This document shows, piece after piece, positions 25,785-34,400 of a stretch of DNA of 64,000 bases. Position numbers and translations under genes: made by a program. Position 1 is the stretch's first letter. Each line of letters starts with the position of its first letter. Below the pieces are notes generated by a model, which searched no databases, had not been told where the DNA came from, and saw nothing but the letters and a program-made list of their open reading frames with translations. Origin of the DNA: SSF14 sp046331245 (GTDB lineage: Bacteria; Actinomycetota; Acidimicrobiia; Acidimicrobiales; Microtrichaceae); contig JAXLRH010000010.1 of assembly GCA_046331245.1 (NCBI GenBank), forward strand, positions 62,001-126,000, in the 5' to 3' direction.

Positions 25785-26828
25785 TCAACCCTTCGCGAGG
25801 GTGACGCCGTCTCGACGCGCCAGCCGGGCGACGCCGAGCGGGACCAACGCCAACGTGCAGAGCGGAGCGGTGGCGACGGCACACGCGAGCGGCGCGACGT
25901 CTGCGGTGGACGGCCGACCCACTGCGATCGCTGCGGCCGCCGCTGCCCACATGCAGCCGGCGAGCAGCAGCGTCTCGAGCTGAAGGAGGACCAGCAGCGC
26001 GGTGGTCGGCGTGCCGCTGAGCCGGTACGCGGCCAGCTCCGGGCCGCGTCGGACCGCGGTGATCGACACGAGTGCGGCGAGCACGGCACCGACGACCAGG
26101 GGGAAGAAGCGCTCCACCCGGCGCAGGTAGTCGGCAACGGGGTCGCCGGGCGCCGTCGTCGTCGACGCCGCGATGCTCGACCCGTCGGTGTCGATCGCCG
26201 CGAGCAGTCGCGACGCTGCCTCCGACGGCCGTCGCATCGATCGCACCTCGACCACACACATCGGGCCCCACGCGACCGCCCGATCGAGGGGCACGACGAG
26301 CGAGGTGTTGAGGTCGACGCCGTCGGGCTGCGCCGAGAGCGGAGCGGCCCGCATTCGGCCCGAACGTTCGCCCACGATGCGTCGGACGCCGACCGCCTTG
26401 GACACGCTGCGACCGACCAGCGCCGATCGGTCGAGCTGTCGCAGCCAGGTGGGCGACACGGCGAGGACCTGGGTGCGCCCGCCGAACGCGGCGAAGCGAT
26501 CGGTGGAGGGCGTCGCGAAGAGTGCAGCTCGCCGCTCGGATGCCCCCAACGCCTCGCACGACCGGCGGGTGACGCGTGCGTGCCGCCTCTCGACGGCGCT
26601 CGGCGTGGCGAGCACGATCAGCTGCGCGCCCCGCGCCCGCTGACGCGCCAACGCATCGTCGAGATCGCTGCGCCGCTCCACGGCGAACGCCCCCAGCACG
26701 GAGCCGGCGAACACGGCGACGAGTGCCAGCGGGGCGAGCGGACCACGGCGAGCGCCCACGTTCCGCACCGCCTCGCGCACCAACGCCGAGGCGCGCCAAC
26801 GTCCCGCACGGGATCGCTCGCCGGTCAT
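25785..26828 (-). CDS. FtsX/MacB-like ABC transporter permease
   Basis: The 347-residue protein has one N-terminal membrane helix (about 31-51, PLALVAVFAGSVLGAFAV). A large extracytoplasmic region (about 52-235) follows, then three C-terminal helices (about 236-258, 278-300, 310-333). This is the FtsX/MacB arrangement in a reduced size. It shares ATGA with the ATPase gene and is the last gene of a five-gene cassette. MacB-type permeases move substrates by mechanical transmission rather than through a classical channel, so this system likely handles a peptide or lipid on the outer face of the membrane. The specificity is unknown. Confidence 0.8.
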   Translation of the reverse strand: MTGERSRAGRWRASALVREAVRNVGARRGPLAPLALVAVFAGSVLGAFAVERRSDLDDALARQRARGAQLIVLATPSAVERRHARVTRRSCEALGASERRAALFATPSTDRFAAFGGRTQVLAVSPTWLRQLDRSALVGRSVSKAVGVRRIVGERSGRMRAAPLSAQPDGVDLNTSLVVPLDRAVAWGPMCVVEVRSMRRPSEAASRLLAAIDTDGSSIAASTTTAPGDPVADYLRRVERFFPLVVGAVLAALVSITAVRRGPELAAYRLSGTPTTALLVLLQLETLLLAGCMWAAAAAAIAVGRPSTADVAPLACAVATAPLCTLALVPLGVARLARRDGVTLAKG

Positions 26829-27457
26829 GTTCCGGCGCCCCAGTCGGACGGGGTGAGCACCCGATCCGCGACGGCGGCGAGGTTCGGGTCGTGCGTGGCG
26901 AGCACGACGAGGTGGGCGGCGCCCACGTCACGGAGTGTGTCGATGACGGTCGCGGCGCTGGAGGGGTCGAGGTTGGCCGTGGGCTCGTCGGCGAACACGG
27001 CGCCGGCGCCGGCCGCCAGCGCGCGTGCGAACGCGACGCGCTGACGCTCACCTCCCGACAGGGCCACCACTCGCTGCTCGGCGAGATGCCCGAGCCCCAG
27101 TCGGTCGAGCCACTCGGCGGCGGAGCGACGCGCCGACGTCACGTCGCAGCCGCGGGAGAGCGCGCCGAGCGCAGCGTTGTCGATCGCCGACCGCGCGAGC
27201 AGCGAGTTGCCGCCCTGCGCCACCCACGCGATGTCGGACGGGCGCGGCGGACCGTCGACACCGTCGTCGTCGATCCAGCGCACCCGTCCGCCGTCCGGCC
27301 GCAGCTCGCCTGCGAGCAGACCCAGGAGCGTCGACTTCCCGGAGCCCGAGGGACCGACCAGCGCCACGCACTCACGAGGACCGAGCCGCACGTCACCGAC
27401 GTCGATCACCGGGCGGCCGTCGAACGACTTCACGACGGCTTCGGCCGTCACCTGCAT
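26825..27457 (-). CDS. ABC transporter ATP-binding protein (LolD/MacB type)
   Basis: A 210-residue ATPase. Walker A is GPSGSGKST (about residues 35-43), the Q-loop lies in VAQGGNSLL, the signature is LSGGERQR, Walker B is AVFADEPTANLD and the switch histidine is in LATHDPNLA. Length and the SGGERQR signature fit the LolD/MacB/FtsE group that partners with FtsX-like permeases. It overlaps the adaptor gene by 10 bp and the permease gene by 4 bp, so the transporter is expressed as a coupled unit. Confidence 0.93.
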   Translation of the reverse strand: MQVTAEAVVKSFDGRPVIDVGDVRLGPRECVALVGPSGSGKSTLLGLLAGELRPDGGRVRWIDDDGVDGPPRPSDIAWVAQGGNSLLARSAIDNAALGALSRGCDVTSARRSAAEWLDRLGLGHLAEQRVVALSGGERQRVAFARALAAGAGAVFADEPTANLDPSSAATVIDTLRDVGAAHLVVLATHDPNLAAVADRVLTPSDWGAGT

Positions 27458-28536
27458 CGACGCGCCCAGGCCGGCATCGACGTCGCGTCGACGAGCACGT
27501 CACCCCGTACCGCCCCGACGAGGTACACCACACCGACCTCGGGCGACACGATCGGCGTGACCCGTCGCGGCACTCCGGTGCGCGGGATGACGCACGCGCC
27601 GCCGGACGCGCCGACGACCACGGCGCTGGCCGGGAGCGTGGCGAACGTGGTCGCGGTCGCGAGACCGGCGGACGCCGCATACGCACCGCGCACCGACCCG
27701 TCGGTGAGCGTCGACGTCGTCGTCGGCTCTGCCGGCGCCGTGGCGTCGCCCAACGCGAGCACCTCGGGCGGCGTGAGCGAAGCGGGATCCGCGATCGGGA
27801 CGCGATGATCGCCGATCGCGACGACGACCGGACCGCGACCGGCGAGCGCGAGGTTGGCGGAGTCGTTGTCGCGTATCGCCACCGACGACGCGGCGGCCGT
27901 CACCACGCCGAGCGTGGCGCCGTCGGTCACCGTCTGGTCGGGAGTGACGGCGAGCGAGGTGATCGTGACCGAGCCGGGCGGTACGAACACGAGGTAGCCG
28001 GGGCGGAACGTGCCGTCTGCCGGCACGCCGACCACCGCCTGCAGCGCGGCGACCGACGACGCCGTCTCGAGGTCGTACGTCGAGAGGTCGCCGGCGTGCT
28101 CGCCGAACCCGGCCGCCGCCAGGAACCGGTGGAGGACGGCGACGTCGGCGCCCTGCGCTCCGACGTCCAGCGGGCGGTACAACGGCGAGTCGCTGCCGAC
28201 GAGCGCGAGGAGGCGCACGCCGTCGACGTCCATCAGCGGCGTGCCGGCGGCGAGCGTGGCGCCCGGGCGGACGCGCACGATCGTGACGCGTCCGGACACC
28301 GGCGACAGGAGTGACGTGGGCGCCGGGCGGACGACCTCGATCGCGACCGGTCGCTCGAAGGTGGACGTCCGACGCCCGGCATGGGTCCACCGCATCGCCG
28401 GGGTCTCGAGCGACGAACGCTCGAGATCGGCCGCCGTCGAGCGCGTGACCAGGAGCGCGACGACGGGCGCCAGCCACACGAGTGCGAGCACTGCGACGAA
28501 GCGCACCGATCCGTCCCGGCCGACGCCCCGGATCAT
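27448..28536 (-). CDS. Membrane-fusion-like adaptor with peptidoglycan-binding domain
   Basis: From ATG 28536 the product is 362 residues. A signal anchor at about 10-33 (VRFVAVLALVWLAPVVALLV) is followed by a lipoyl/barrel-like half motif (LLSPVSGRVTIVRVRPGATL). Next comes a PG_binding_1-type repeat (VGAQGADVAVLHRFLAAAGF ... ALQAVVGVPADGTF) and then a second barrel half (TITSLAVTPDQTVTDGATLG). The tail has beta strands with one cysteine. HlyD-like adaptors carrying an inserted peptidoglycan-binding module accompany actinobacterial ABC exporters. It overlaps the lipoprotein gene by 4 bp and the ATPase gene by 10 bp. Confidence 0.8.
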   Translation of the reverse strand: MIRGVGRDGSVRFVAVLALVWLAPVVALLVTRSTAADLERSSLETPAMRWTHAGRRTSTFERPVAIEVVRPAPTSLLSPVSGRVTIVRVRPGATLAAGTPLMDVDGVRLLALVGSDSPLYRPLDVGAQGADVAVLHRFLAAAGFGEHAGDLSTYDLETASSVAALQAVVGVPADGTFRPGYLVFVPPGSVTITSLAVTPDQTVTDGATLGVVTAAASSVAIRDNDSANLALAGRGPVVVAIGDHRVPIADPASLTPPEVLALGDATAPAEPTTTSTLTDGSVRGAYAASAGLATATTFATLPASAVVVGASGGACVIPRTGVPRRVTPIVSPEVGVVYLVGAVRGDVLVDATSMPAWARRCR

Positions 28537-29093
28537 CCGGGCACGGACGGCATGATCGGTGGTGCCGGCGTCGAGGTGGTGGCGGTGTACTCGTCGACGC
28601 AGTCCTGGAACTCGACGCCCGTCGCCTCGATGAGTTGCTTGAGCTCCTGGTCGCTCACCGTTGTCGTCGAGATCCCGAGGCCACGAGCGCAGGCAACGAG
28701 GATGAGGTGCGTCTCCGACTCGTCGGAGTGCTGGAGCTGATAGAGCTCCTCGATCTTCCAGAAATGTCGATCGAGGCACGTCTCGTCGATGCCGAGATCG
28801 ACGGCGCGTTCGGCGATCAGGTAGTGGCGGATGTGCCCGGCTCGCGGCTGCTCGGCGATCGGGTAGCCAGCGCGACTCATGCATGCCGTGAACCTGCGAT
28901 AGCCGGCCTCGTACTCGTCGTCGGTGACGTGCCCGTCACGAACCGCACGTCGCTGCGCGGTGCTCATCGAGCGCTCCGCGACGGCAACCCAGCTGTGGGG
29001 ATTCTGCGTCGTCGAAGATGCCCCGCCATCGCCGCATGCGGCAACGACGGTCATCAGCAGCGCGACGAGTACGAGGCTCGGCCGACGGATCAC
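28533..29093 (-). CDS. Hypothetical lipoprotein of the ABC cassette
   Basis: This 186-residue protein starts at GTG 29093 with a signal peptide ending in a lipobox (LLMTVVAAC, Cys near residue 20). The mature part is mainly helical and has four further cysteines in the contexts TACMSRAGY, ETCLDRHF, VACARGLG and QDCVDEY, which could form two disulfides. A Thr/Ser/Pro tail ends it. No known domain is recognised. It overlaps the small secreted protein gene by 4 bp (GTGA) and the adaptor gene by 4 bp, placing it inside the cassette as a possible receptor or immunity-like surface protein. That role is inference. Confidence 0.75.
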   Translation of the reverse strand: MIRRPSLVLVALLMTVVAACGDGGASSTTQNPHSWVAVAERSMSTAQRRAVRDGHVTDDEYEAGYRRFTACMSRAGYPIAEQPRAGHIRHYLIAERAVDLGIDETCLDRHFWKIEELYQLQHSDESETHLILVACARGLGISTTTVSDQELKQLIEATGVEFQDCVDEYTATTSTPAPPIMPSVPG

Positions 29094-29389
29094 GTCTGGT
29101 GCGGGCCGCAGTCGTAGATGAAGCCGCAGCTGGTGACCTTGTGCTGACCGTTCCACACGGTGGCGCCACCCCCGCTGGCGTCGGCGTCGGTCGAGGCGGA
29201 GTTGCCGACCCACGGGCTGTCCTGTCCGCAGAGCCAGACACCCTGGCCGTTGGCACTCGCCGGAGCGACCGACACGACGAGGCCACCGCCCAGCATCATC
29301 AGCGTGGCGACGAGCGCCCGCACCCCGAGCCGCGTCACCCGGCTCCCTCGCAGTGCGTCGCCTCCGGTGGCTTCCCGACCTCCTGCCAT
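29090..29389 (-). CDS. Small secreted three-cysteine protein (possible peptide cargo)
   Basis: The 99-residue precursor starts at ATG 29389, preceded by a GGAGGAGCAGG ribosome site. An N-terminal basic region is followed by a hydrophobic core (ALVATLMMLGGGLVVSV) and a cleavage site after APASA (about residue 46). The mature form would be about 53 residues, Gly/Ser/Trp-rich, with three cysteines (VWLCGQ, TSCGF, YDCGP). Small size, secretion and position as first gene of a tightly overlapped ABC cassette suggest it is the cargo, signal or toxin handled by the transporter. It does not show the lactococcin-972 pattern. No homolog is recognised. Confidence 0.75.
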   Translation of the reverse strand: MAGGREATGGDALRGSRVTRLGVRALVATLMMLGGGLVVSVAPASANGQGVWLCGQDSPWVGNSASTDADASGGGATVWNGQHKVTSCGFIYDCGPHQT

Positions 29390-29402
29390 CACCTGCTCCT
29401 CC

Positions 29403-29420
29403 CCGCGGCCCGTGCCGCGG
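29403..29420 (-). promoter_or_regulatory. Hairpin just upstream of the secreted-protein gene
   Basis: A 7-bp perfect stem (CCGCGGC/GCCGCGG) with a 4-base loop ends 13 bases before the start codon at 29389. It abuts the ribosome binding site on the minus strand and could limit translation of the first cassette gene or protect the mRNA 5' end. The 104-bp gap holds no other clear signal. Confidence 0.4.
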
Positions 29421-29493
29421 TTGGCGTTGTGTCGGCCCGATCTTCGCGACGGGAGGGAACGCCTGCGATGGGCGGATGTACCCGCGCCGGAGG

Positions 29494-30111
29494 TCAGCGC
29501 AATGGCACGCCGACCAGCTCTTCGAGCTCGGCGATCGCGACCGCCGGATCCCCCACCTTGATCGTCGCCATGCCCAGCTCGCGCGCCGGCTTGAGGTTCA
29601 CGCCGAGATCGTCGAGGAAGACGACGCGTCGCGGATCGACACCGGCGCGCTCGCACGCGAGCTCGTAGAACGCGAGCTCGGGCTTACGAACGCCGACGAC
29701 CGACGACTCGATGATCACGTCGAACAGGTCGAGCACGTGCGCGAGCTCGTCGGTCACCGACATCGACACGACGTTGTTGGTGAGCAGCGCGGTGGTGAAC
29801 CGCTCGCCGCACCGACGCACCGCGTCGACCATCTGCGGTCGCAGCTCGCCGTCGAGACACGCGAGCACCTCGCGCGCGTCGATGTCGTAACCGAGCTCGC
29901 GCGCCTCGCGCTCGAACACCGCGACGAACTCGTCGACGTCGAGCTCGTTGCGTTCGAATCGCGACCACGCGTTGGTGTCGGGGTTCGTCGCGTTGACGGT
30001 GCGCACCGCGTCTGGTGGAAGCCCGACGCGCGTCTCGTAGACTGCGAACGCGTCGAACGGCGACGAGAGAATCACTCCACCGAAATCGAAGAACACTGCG
30101 TCGACATCCAT
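29494..30111 (-). CDS. HAD-superfamily hydrolase (YihX-like)
   Basis: A 205-residue haloacid-dehalogenase-type phosphatase. Motif I is FFDFGGVI (the second aspartate is replaced by glycine, as in YihX-like subgroups), motif II ALLTNN, motif III lysine in GVRKPELAFY and motif IV VFLDDLGVNL. It is cytoplasmic with a helical cap (about residues 20-85). YihX-type enzymes dephosphorylate small phosphosugars, but the substrate here is unknown. It lies 104 bp upstream of the peptide/ABC cassette on the same strand and might share its transcript. Confidence 0.88.
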   Translation of the reverse strand: MDVDAVFFDFGGVILSSPFDAFAVYETRVGLPPDAVRTVNATNPDTNAWSRFERNELDVDEFVAVFEREARELGYDIDAREVLACLDGELRPQMVDAVRRCGERFTTALLTNNVVSMSVTDELAHVLDLFDVIIESSVVGVRKPELAFYELACERAGVDPRRVVFLDDLGVNLKPARELGMATIKVGDPAVAIAELEELVGVPLR

Positions 30112-30176
30112 CGCCTGCACACTACGGCGATCATCCGCAGTCACCGCCTCCCTACCTGCTTCACTTAGTACCTGCC

Positions 30177-31484
30177 ATGACAGAGACAACACTCGTCGTG
30201 GACGGATCGAACATCGCCACTGAAGGCCGAACCGTCCCGAACCTCCAACAGCTGGATGAGGCAGTGCGTGCCTTCACCGCGGAACGACCGCACGATCACG
30301 TCATCGTCGTCGTCGACGCGACGTTCGGCCATCGCATCGATCCGTCCGAGGTCGCGCGCTTCGAGGAGGCGATCCTCGACGGCGACCTCGTCACGCCTCC
30401 CGCCGGCGCCATCGGTCGCGGCGACGCGTTCATCCTGCAGATCGCCGACAAGGCCGGCGCCAACGTCTTCTCGAACGACTCGTTCCAGGAGTTCCACGGC
30501 ACGTTCGACTGGCTCTTCGACGAAGGGCGTCTCGTCGGCGGGAAGCCGGTGCCGCCCATCGGCTGGGTCTTCGTGAACCGCACCCCGGTGCGCGGCCCGG
30601 TGAGCCGTCGAGCGGTGCGCGAGTCGAAGCAGAAGAAGAGCGCGCCGACGAAGGCGCCCGCGAAGGCTCCCGCTCGCTCGCGTCGTCGTGGCGGCGACGG
30701 TTCGTCGGGTCCGACCGTCTCCGGCGTCGAGCTCGCGCCGATGCCGGTGCCGACCATCCCGCCGCCGGGTCGACCGCGGCTGAAGACCGCGGCGCGTCCC
30801 CCGATCAACGAGTCGTTGCCCTTCCTGCAGTTCGTCACCGAGTACCCGATCGGCGGCGTCGTCGAGGGCGAGGTCGTCGAGTTCAGTTCTCACGGTGCGT
30901 ATGTGATGGTGGGCCAGGCCCGCTGCTACGTGCCGCTCAAAGCGATGGGGAATCCCCCGCCCCGCAGTGCCCGCGAGGTGCTGTCGGCAGGTGAGCGACG
31001 CTCCTTCGTCGTGCAGTCGTTCGACACCTCGCATCGAGGTATCGATCTCGCGCTGCTCGAATCCGCCGGGGGCTCCGATGCATCGGAGCCCGTCGTCGTC
31101 GAACCGTCGACGACGACCGGCACGCGAGGTCGGCGTCGGCCTTCGACTCGTTCGAAGAATCCGCAGTCGGCTTCGACGCAAATGCTAGACAAGCAATCAA
31201 CCGCCCAGCCCGCCGAGGAGGCAACGTTGGCAACAAAGGCACCAGCCAAAAAGGCGCCCGCAAAGAAAGCGCCCGCAAAGAAAGCACCGGCCAAGAAGGC
31301 TCCGGCCAAGAAGGCTCCGGCGAAGAAGGCTCCGGCCAAGAAGGCCCCCGCCAAGAAGGCTCCGGCGAAGAAGGCTCCGGCCAAGAAGGCCCCCGCCAAG
31401 AAGGCACCGGCGAAGAAGGCTCCGGCCAAGAAGGCCCCCGCCAAGAAGGCACCGGCGAAGAAGGCTCCCGCCAAGAAGAAGTGA
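30177..31484 (+). CDS. PIN/NYN (Zc3h12a-like) RNase with S1 domain and KAPAK-repeat tail
   Basis: The 435-residue protein has three parts. Residues 1-150 form a PIN/NYN-like ribonuclease fold with acidic metal sites: VVDGSNIA, VVVVDATFG, GRGDAFIL and SNDSFQEF, close to the Zc3h12a family. A basic linker follows, and residues about 222-295 form an S1-like RNA-binding barrel (GVVEGEVVEFSSHGAYVMVG ... RGIDLAL). From residue 354 to the end are 16 tandem KAPAK units plus KK, a histone-H1-like tail expected to bind nucleic acid. A nucleoid- or RNA-tethered ribonuclease is the natural inference. It is monocistronic, with a terminator at 31525. Confidence 0.85.
   Translation: MTETTLVVDGSNIATEGRTVPNLQQLDEAVRAFTAERPHDHVIVVVDATFGHRIDPSEVARFEEAILDGDLVTPPAGAIGRGDAFILQIADKAGANVFSNDSFQEFHGTFDWLFDEGRLVGGKPVPPIGWVFVNRTPVRGPVSRRAVRESKQKKSAPTKAPAKAPARSRRRGGDGSSGPTVSGVELAPMPVPTIPPPGRPRLKTAARPPINESLPFLQFVTEYPIGGVVEGEVVEFSSHGAYVMVGQARCYVPLKAMGNPPPRSAREVLSAGERRSFVVQSFDTSHRGIDLALLESAGGSDASEPVVVEPSTTTGTRGRRRPSTRSKNPQSASTQMLDKQSTAQPAEEATLATKAPAKKAPAKKAPAKKAPAKKAPAKKAPAKKAPAKKAPAKKAPAKKAPAKKAPAKKAPAKKAPAKKAPAKKAPAKKAPAKKK
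31236..31475 (+). repeat. Tandem 15-bp repeat encoding KAPAK x16
   Basis: Sixteen in-frame copies of a 15-bp unit (typical form AAGGCTCCGGCCAAG) run to near the stop codon. Copies differ mostly at third positions, so the peptide is invariant while the DNA varies. This implies selection on the peptide and probable copy-number change by slippage. Confidence 0.95.
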
Positions 31485-31524
31485 GATGGCGACCGGCGAC
31501 CCGCCGGTTCCCATGACATCGAGT

Positions 31525-31552
31525 CGGCCCGGCGTTCGTCGCCGGGCCGTTT
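31525..31552 (+). terminator. Intrinsic terminator after the PIN/NYN-S1 gene
   Basis: A 10-bp perfect stem (CGGCCCGGCG/CGCCGGGCCG) with loop TTCGT is followed by TTT at 31550-31552. It lies 40 bp after the stop codon and before ettA. Confidence 0.75.
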
Positions 31553-31604
31553 CGCGCCCGGGGGCGACCGGGGCGGTCGGAGGCGTCCGATACAGTCGCT
31601 CGCC

Positions 31605-33281
<1,677 letters not shown>

Positions 33282-33307
33282 CGCGCTCGCAGCGTCACCG
33301 CCGACAC

Positions 33308-33358
33308 CACTCTGGAGCGCTGCGGTGCAGCGCGACTGCACCTGAGCGCTCCAGAGTG
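33308..33358 (+). terminator. Long two-part hairpin after ettA
   Basis: A 14-bp perfect outer stem (33308-33321 with 33345-33358), a 2-base internal mismatch (GC/TG) and a 7-bp inner stem (GGTGCAG/CTGCACC) close a 5-base loop. It sits 26 bp after the ettA stop. It is probably a terminator, although no U-tract follows and its length is more like a palindromic element. Confidence 0.65.
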
Positions 33359-33443
33359 GGCGGACGTGGTCGTGGGCCGGCGGGCCCGCTCGTTTGCGGG
33401 ATTGTTCTCAGGTCACCGGGCGATCGCTCCGATCACCTTGGGC

Positions 33444-33821
33444 ATGGCAACCAAGACCTCGACCTCCTCCGCCACCACCACCAAGAAGACCTCGCGCAAG
33501 GCCGGATCGACGAGTGTTGCCACCCGCAAGAGTCGTGCCGTCGTCCGCGACGTGGAGGCCGGCAGCAGCGTCGACTGCGCCCACTGCGGTGAGCGCGTGA
33601 AGTTCCAGGCCAAGGTGCGCAACAAGCAGGTCATCTGCAACGTGTACGTCAAGGGCGCGTGGAACCGTGTCGAGCACTTCCATCTCGACTGCTACGGCGT
33701 GGCCGGATCGCCGCACGGCGAGGCCGAGGTCGGCACCGACTACCGGCGCCAGGCGGCGAACGCCGCGGCGGCGGAGCGAGCCCGCAAGCTCGCCGAGGAA
33801 TCACCCGCGAAGTCGGCCTAG
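33444..33821 (+). CDS. Small basic zinc-ribbon-like protein
   Basis: The 125-residue protein from ATG 33444 has a Lys/Thr/Ser-rich N terminus (about 40 residues). A compact domain follows with CAHC (about residues 52-55), an ICN cysteine and HLDC (about 84-87), which could bind zinc. The C-terminal helix is Ala/Arg-rich. No known family is recognised. Its end overlaps the convergent cysC by 21 bp. Earlier in-frame starts exist, but ATG 33444 is the one followed by a natural low-complexity N terminus. Confidence 0.65.
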   Translation: MATKTSTSSATTTKKTSRKAGSTSVATRKSRAVVRDVEAGSSVDCAHCGERVKFQAKVRNKQVICNVYVKGAWNRVEHFHLDCYGVAGSPHGEAEVGTDYRRQAANAAAAERARKLAEESPAKSA

Positions 33822-34400
33822 CAGCTCCACGACACGTTCGGCCTGCTCGACGGCCGAGCCGTCGGCGGGCGTCAGGCGGAGGTCCGGTCGGACCGGCGCC
33901 TCGTAGGGATCGTCGATCCCGGTGAACCCGGTGATCTGCCCGGCGCGTGCCTTCGCGTACAACCCCTTGGGGTCGCGCCGCTCGCACTCCTCGATGGGCG
34001 TGTCGACGAACACCTCGAGGAACGCGATGCCGGCCCGCTCGACGACGTGGCGCACCGAGTTGCGGCTCGCCCGATAGGGCGAGATGAGCGGCACGAGCGC
34101 GACCACGCCGGCGTCGGCGAACAGCAGCGACACCTCACCCACGCGCCGGATGTTCTCGGTGCGGTCGCCCTCGCCGAAGCCGAGGTCGGCGTTGAGGCCG
34201 TGGCGCAGGTTGTCGCCGTCGAGCATCACGGCCGGCTGGCCCACGCCGAGCAGGAGCCGCTCGACCTCGACGGCCACCGACGACTTGCCGGAGCCGGACA
34301 GCCCCGTGAGCCACACCACCGCTCCCCTCGCGCCGAGCAGCGCCCAGCGCTCCTCTCGCGCCATCGACGCGTGCCAGGTGATGTCGGTCGGCTCGGTCAT
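33801..34400 (-). CDS. cysC: Adenylylsulfate kinase
   Basis: CysC phosphorylates adenylylsulfate (APS) to PAPS with ATP. The 199-residue protein has Walker A GLSGSGKS (about 33-40), the APS-kinase segment LDGDNLRHGLNADLGF and FVDTPIEECERRDPKGLY. Length is normal. It shares ATGA with the cysN stop, so cysD-cysN-cysC form one operon for sulfate activation. PAPS can feed sulfate reduction or sulfation. No reductase gene is in the window. Confidence 0.96.
   Translation of the reverse strand: MTEPTDITWHASMAREERWALLGARGAVVWLTGLSGSGKSSVAVEVERLLLGVGQPAVMLDGDNLRHGLNADLGFGEGDRTENIRRVGEVSLLFADAGVVALVPLISPYRASRNSVRHVVERAGIAFLEVFVDTPIEECERRDPKGLYAKARAGQITGFTGIDDPYEAPVRPDLRLTPADGSAVEQAERVVELLGRLRG

Noticed and set aside
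29090..29389. Lactococcin-972 family bacteriocin
   Set aside because: Gene context is similar but the mature sequence lacks that family's conserved Trp/Tyr/His pattern, so I do not name it so.
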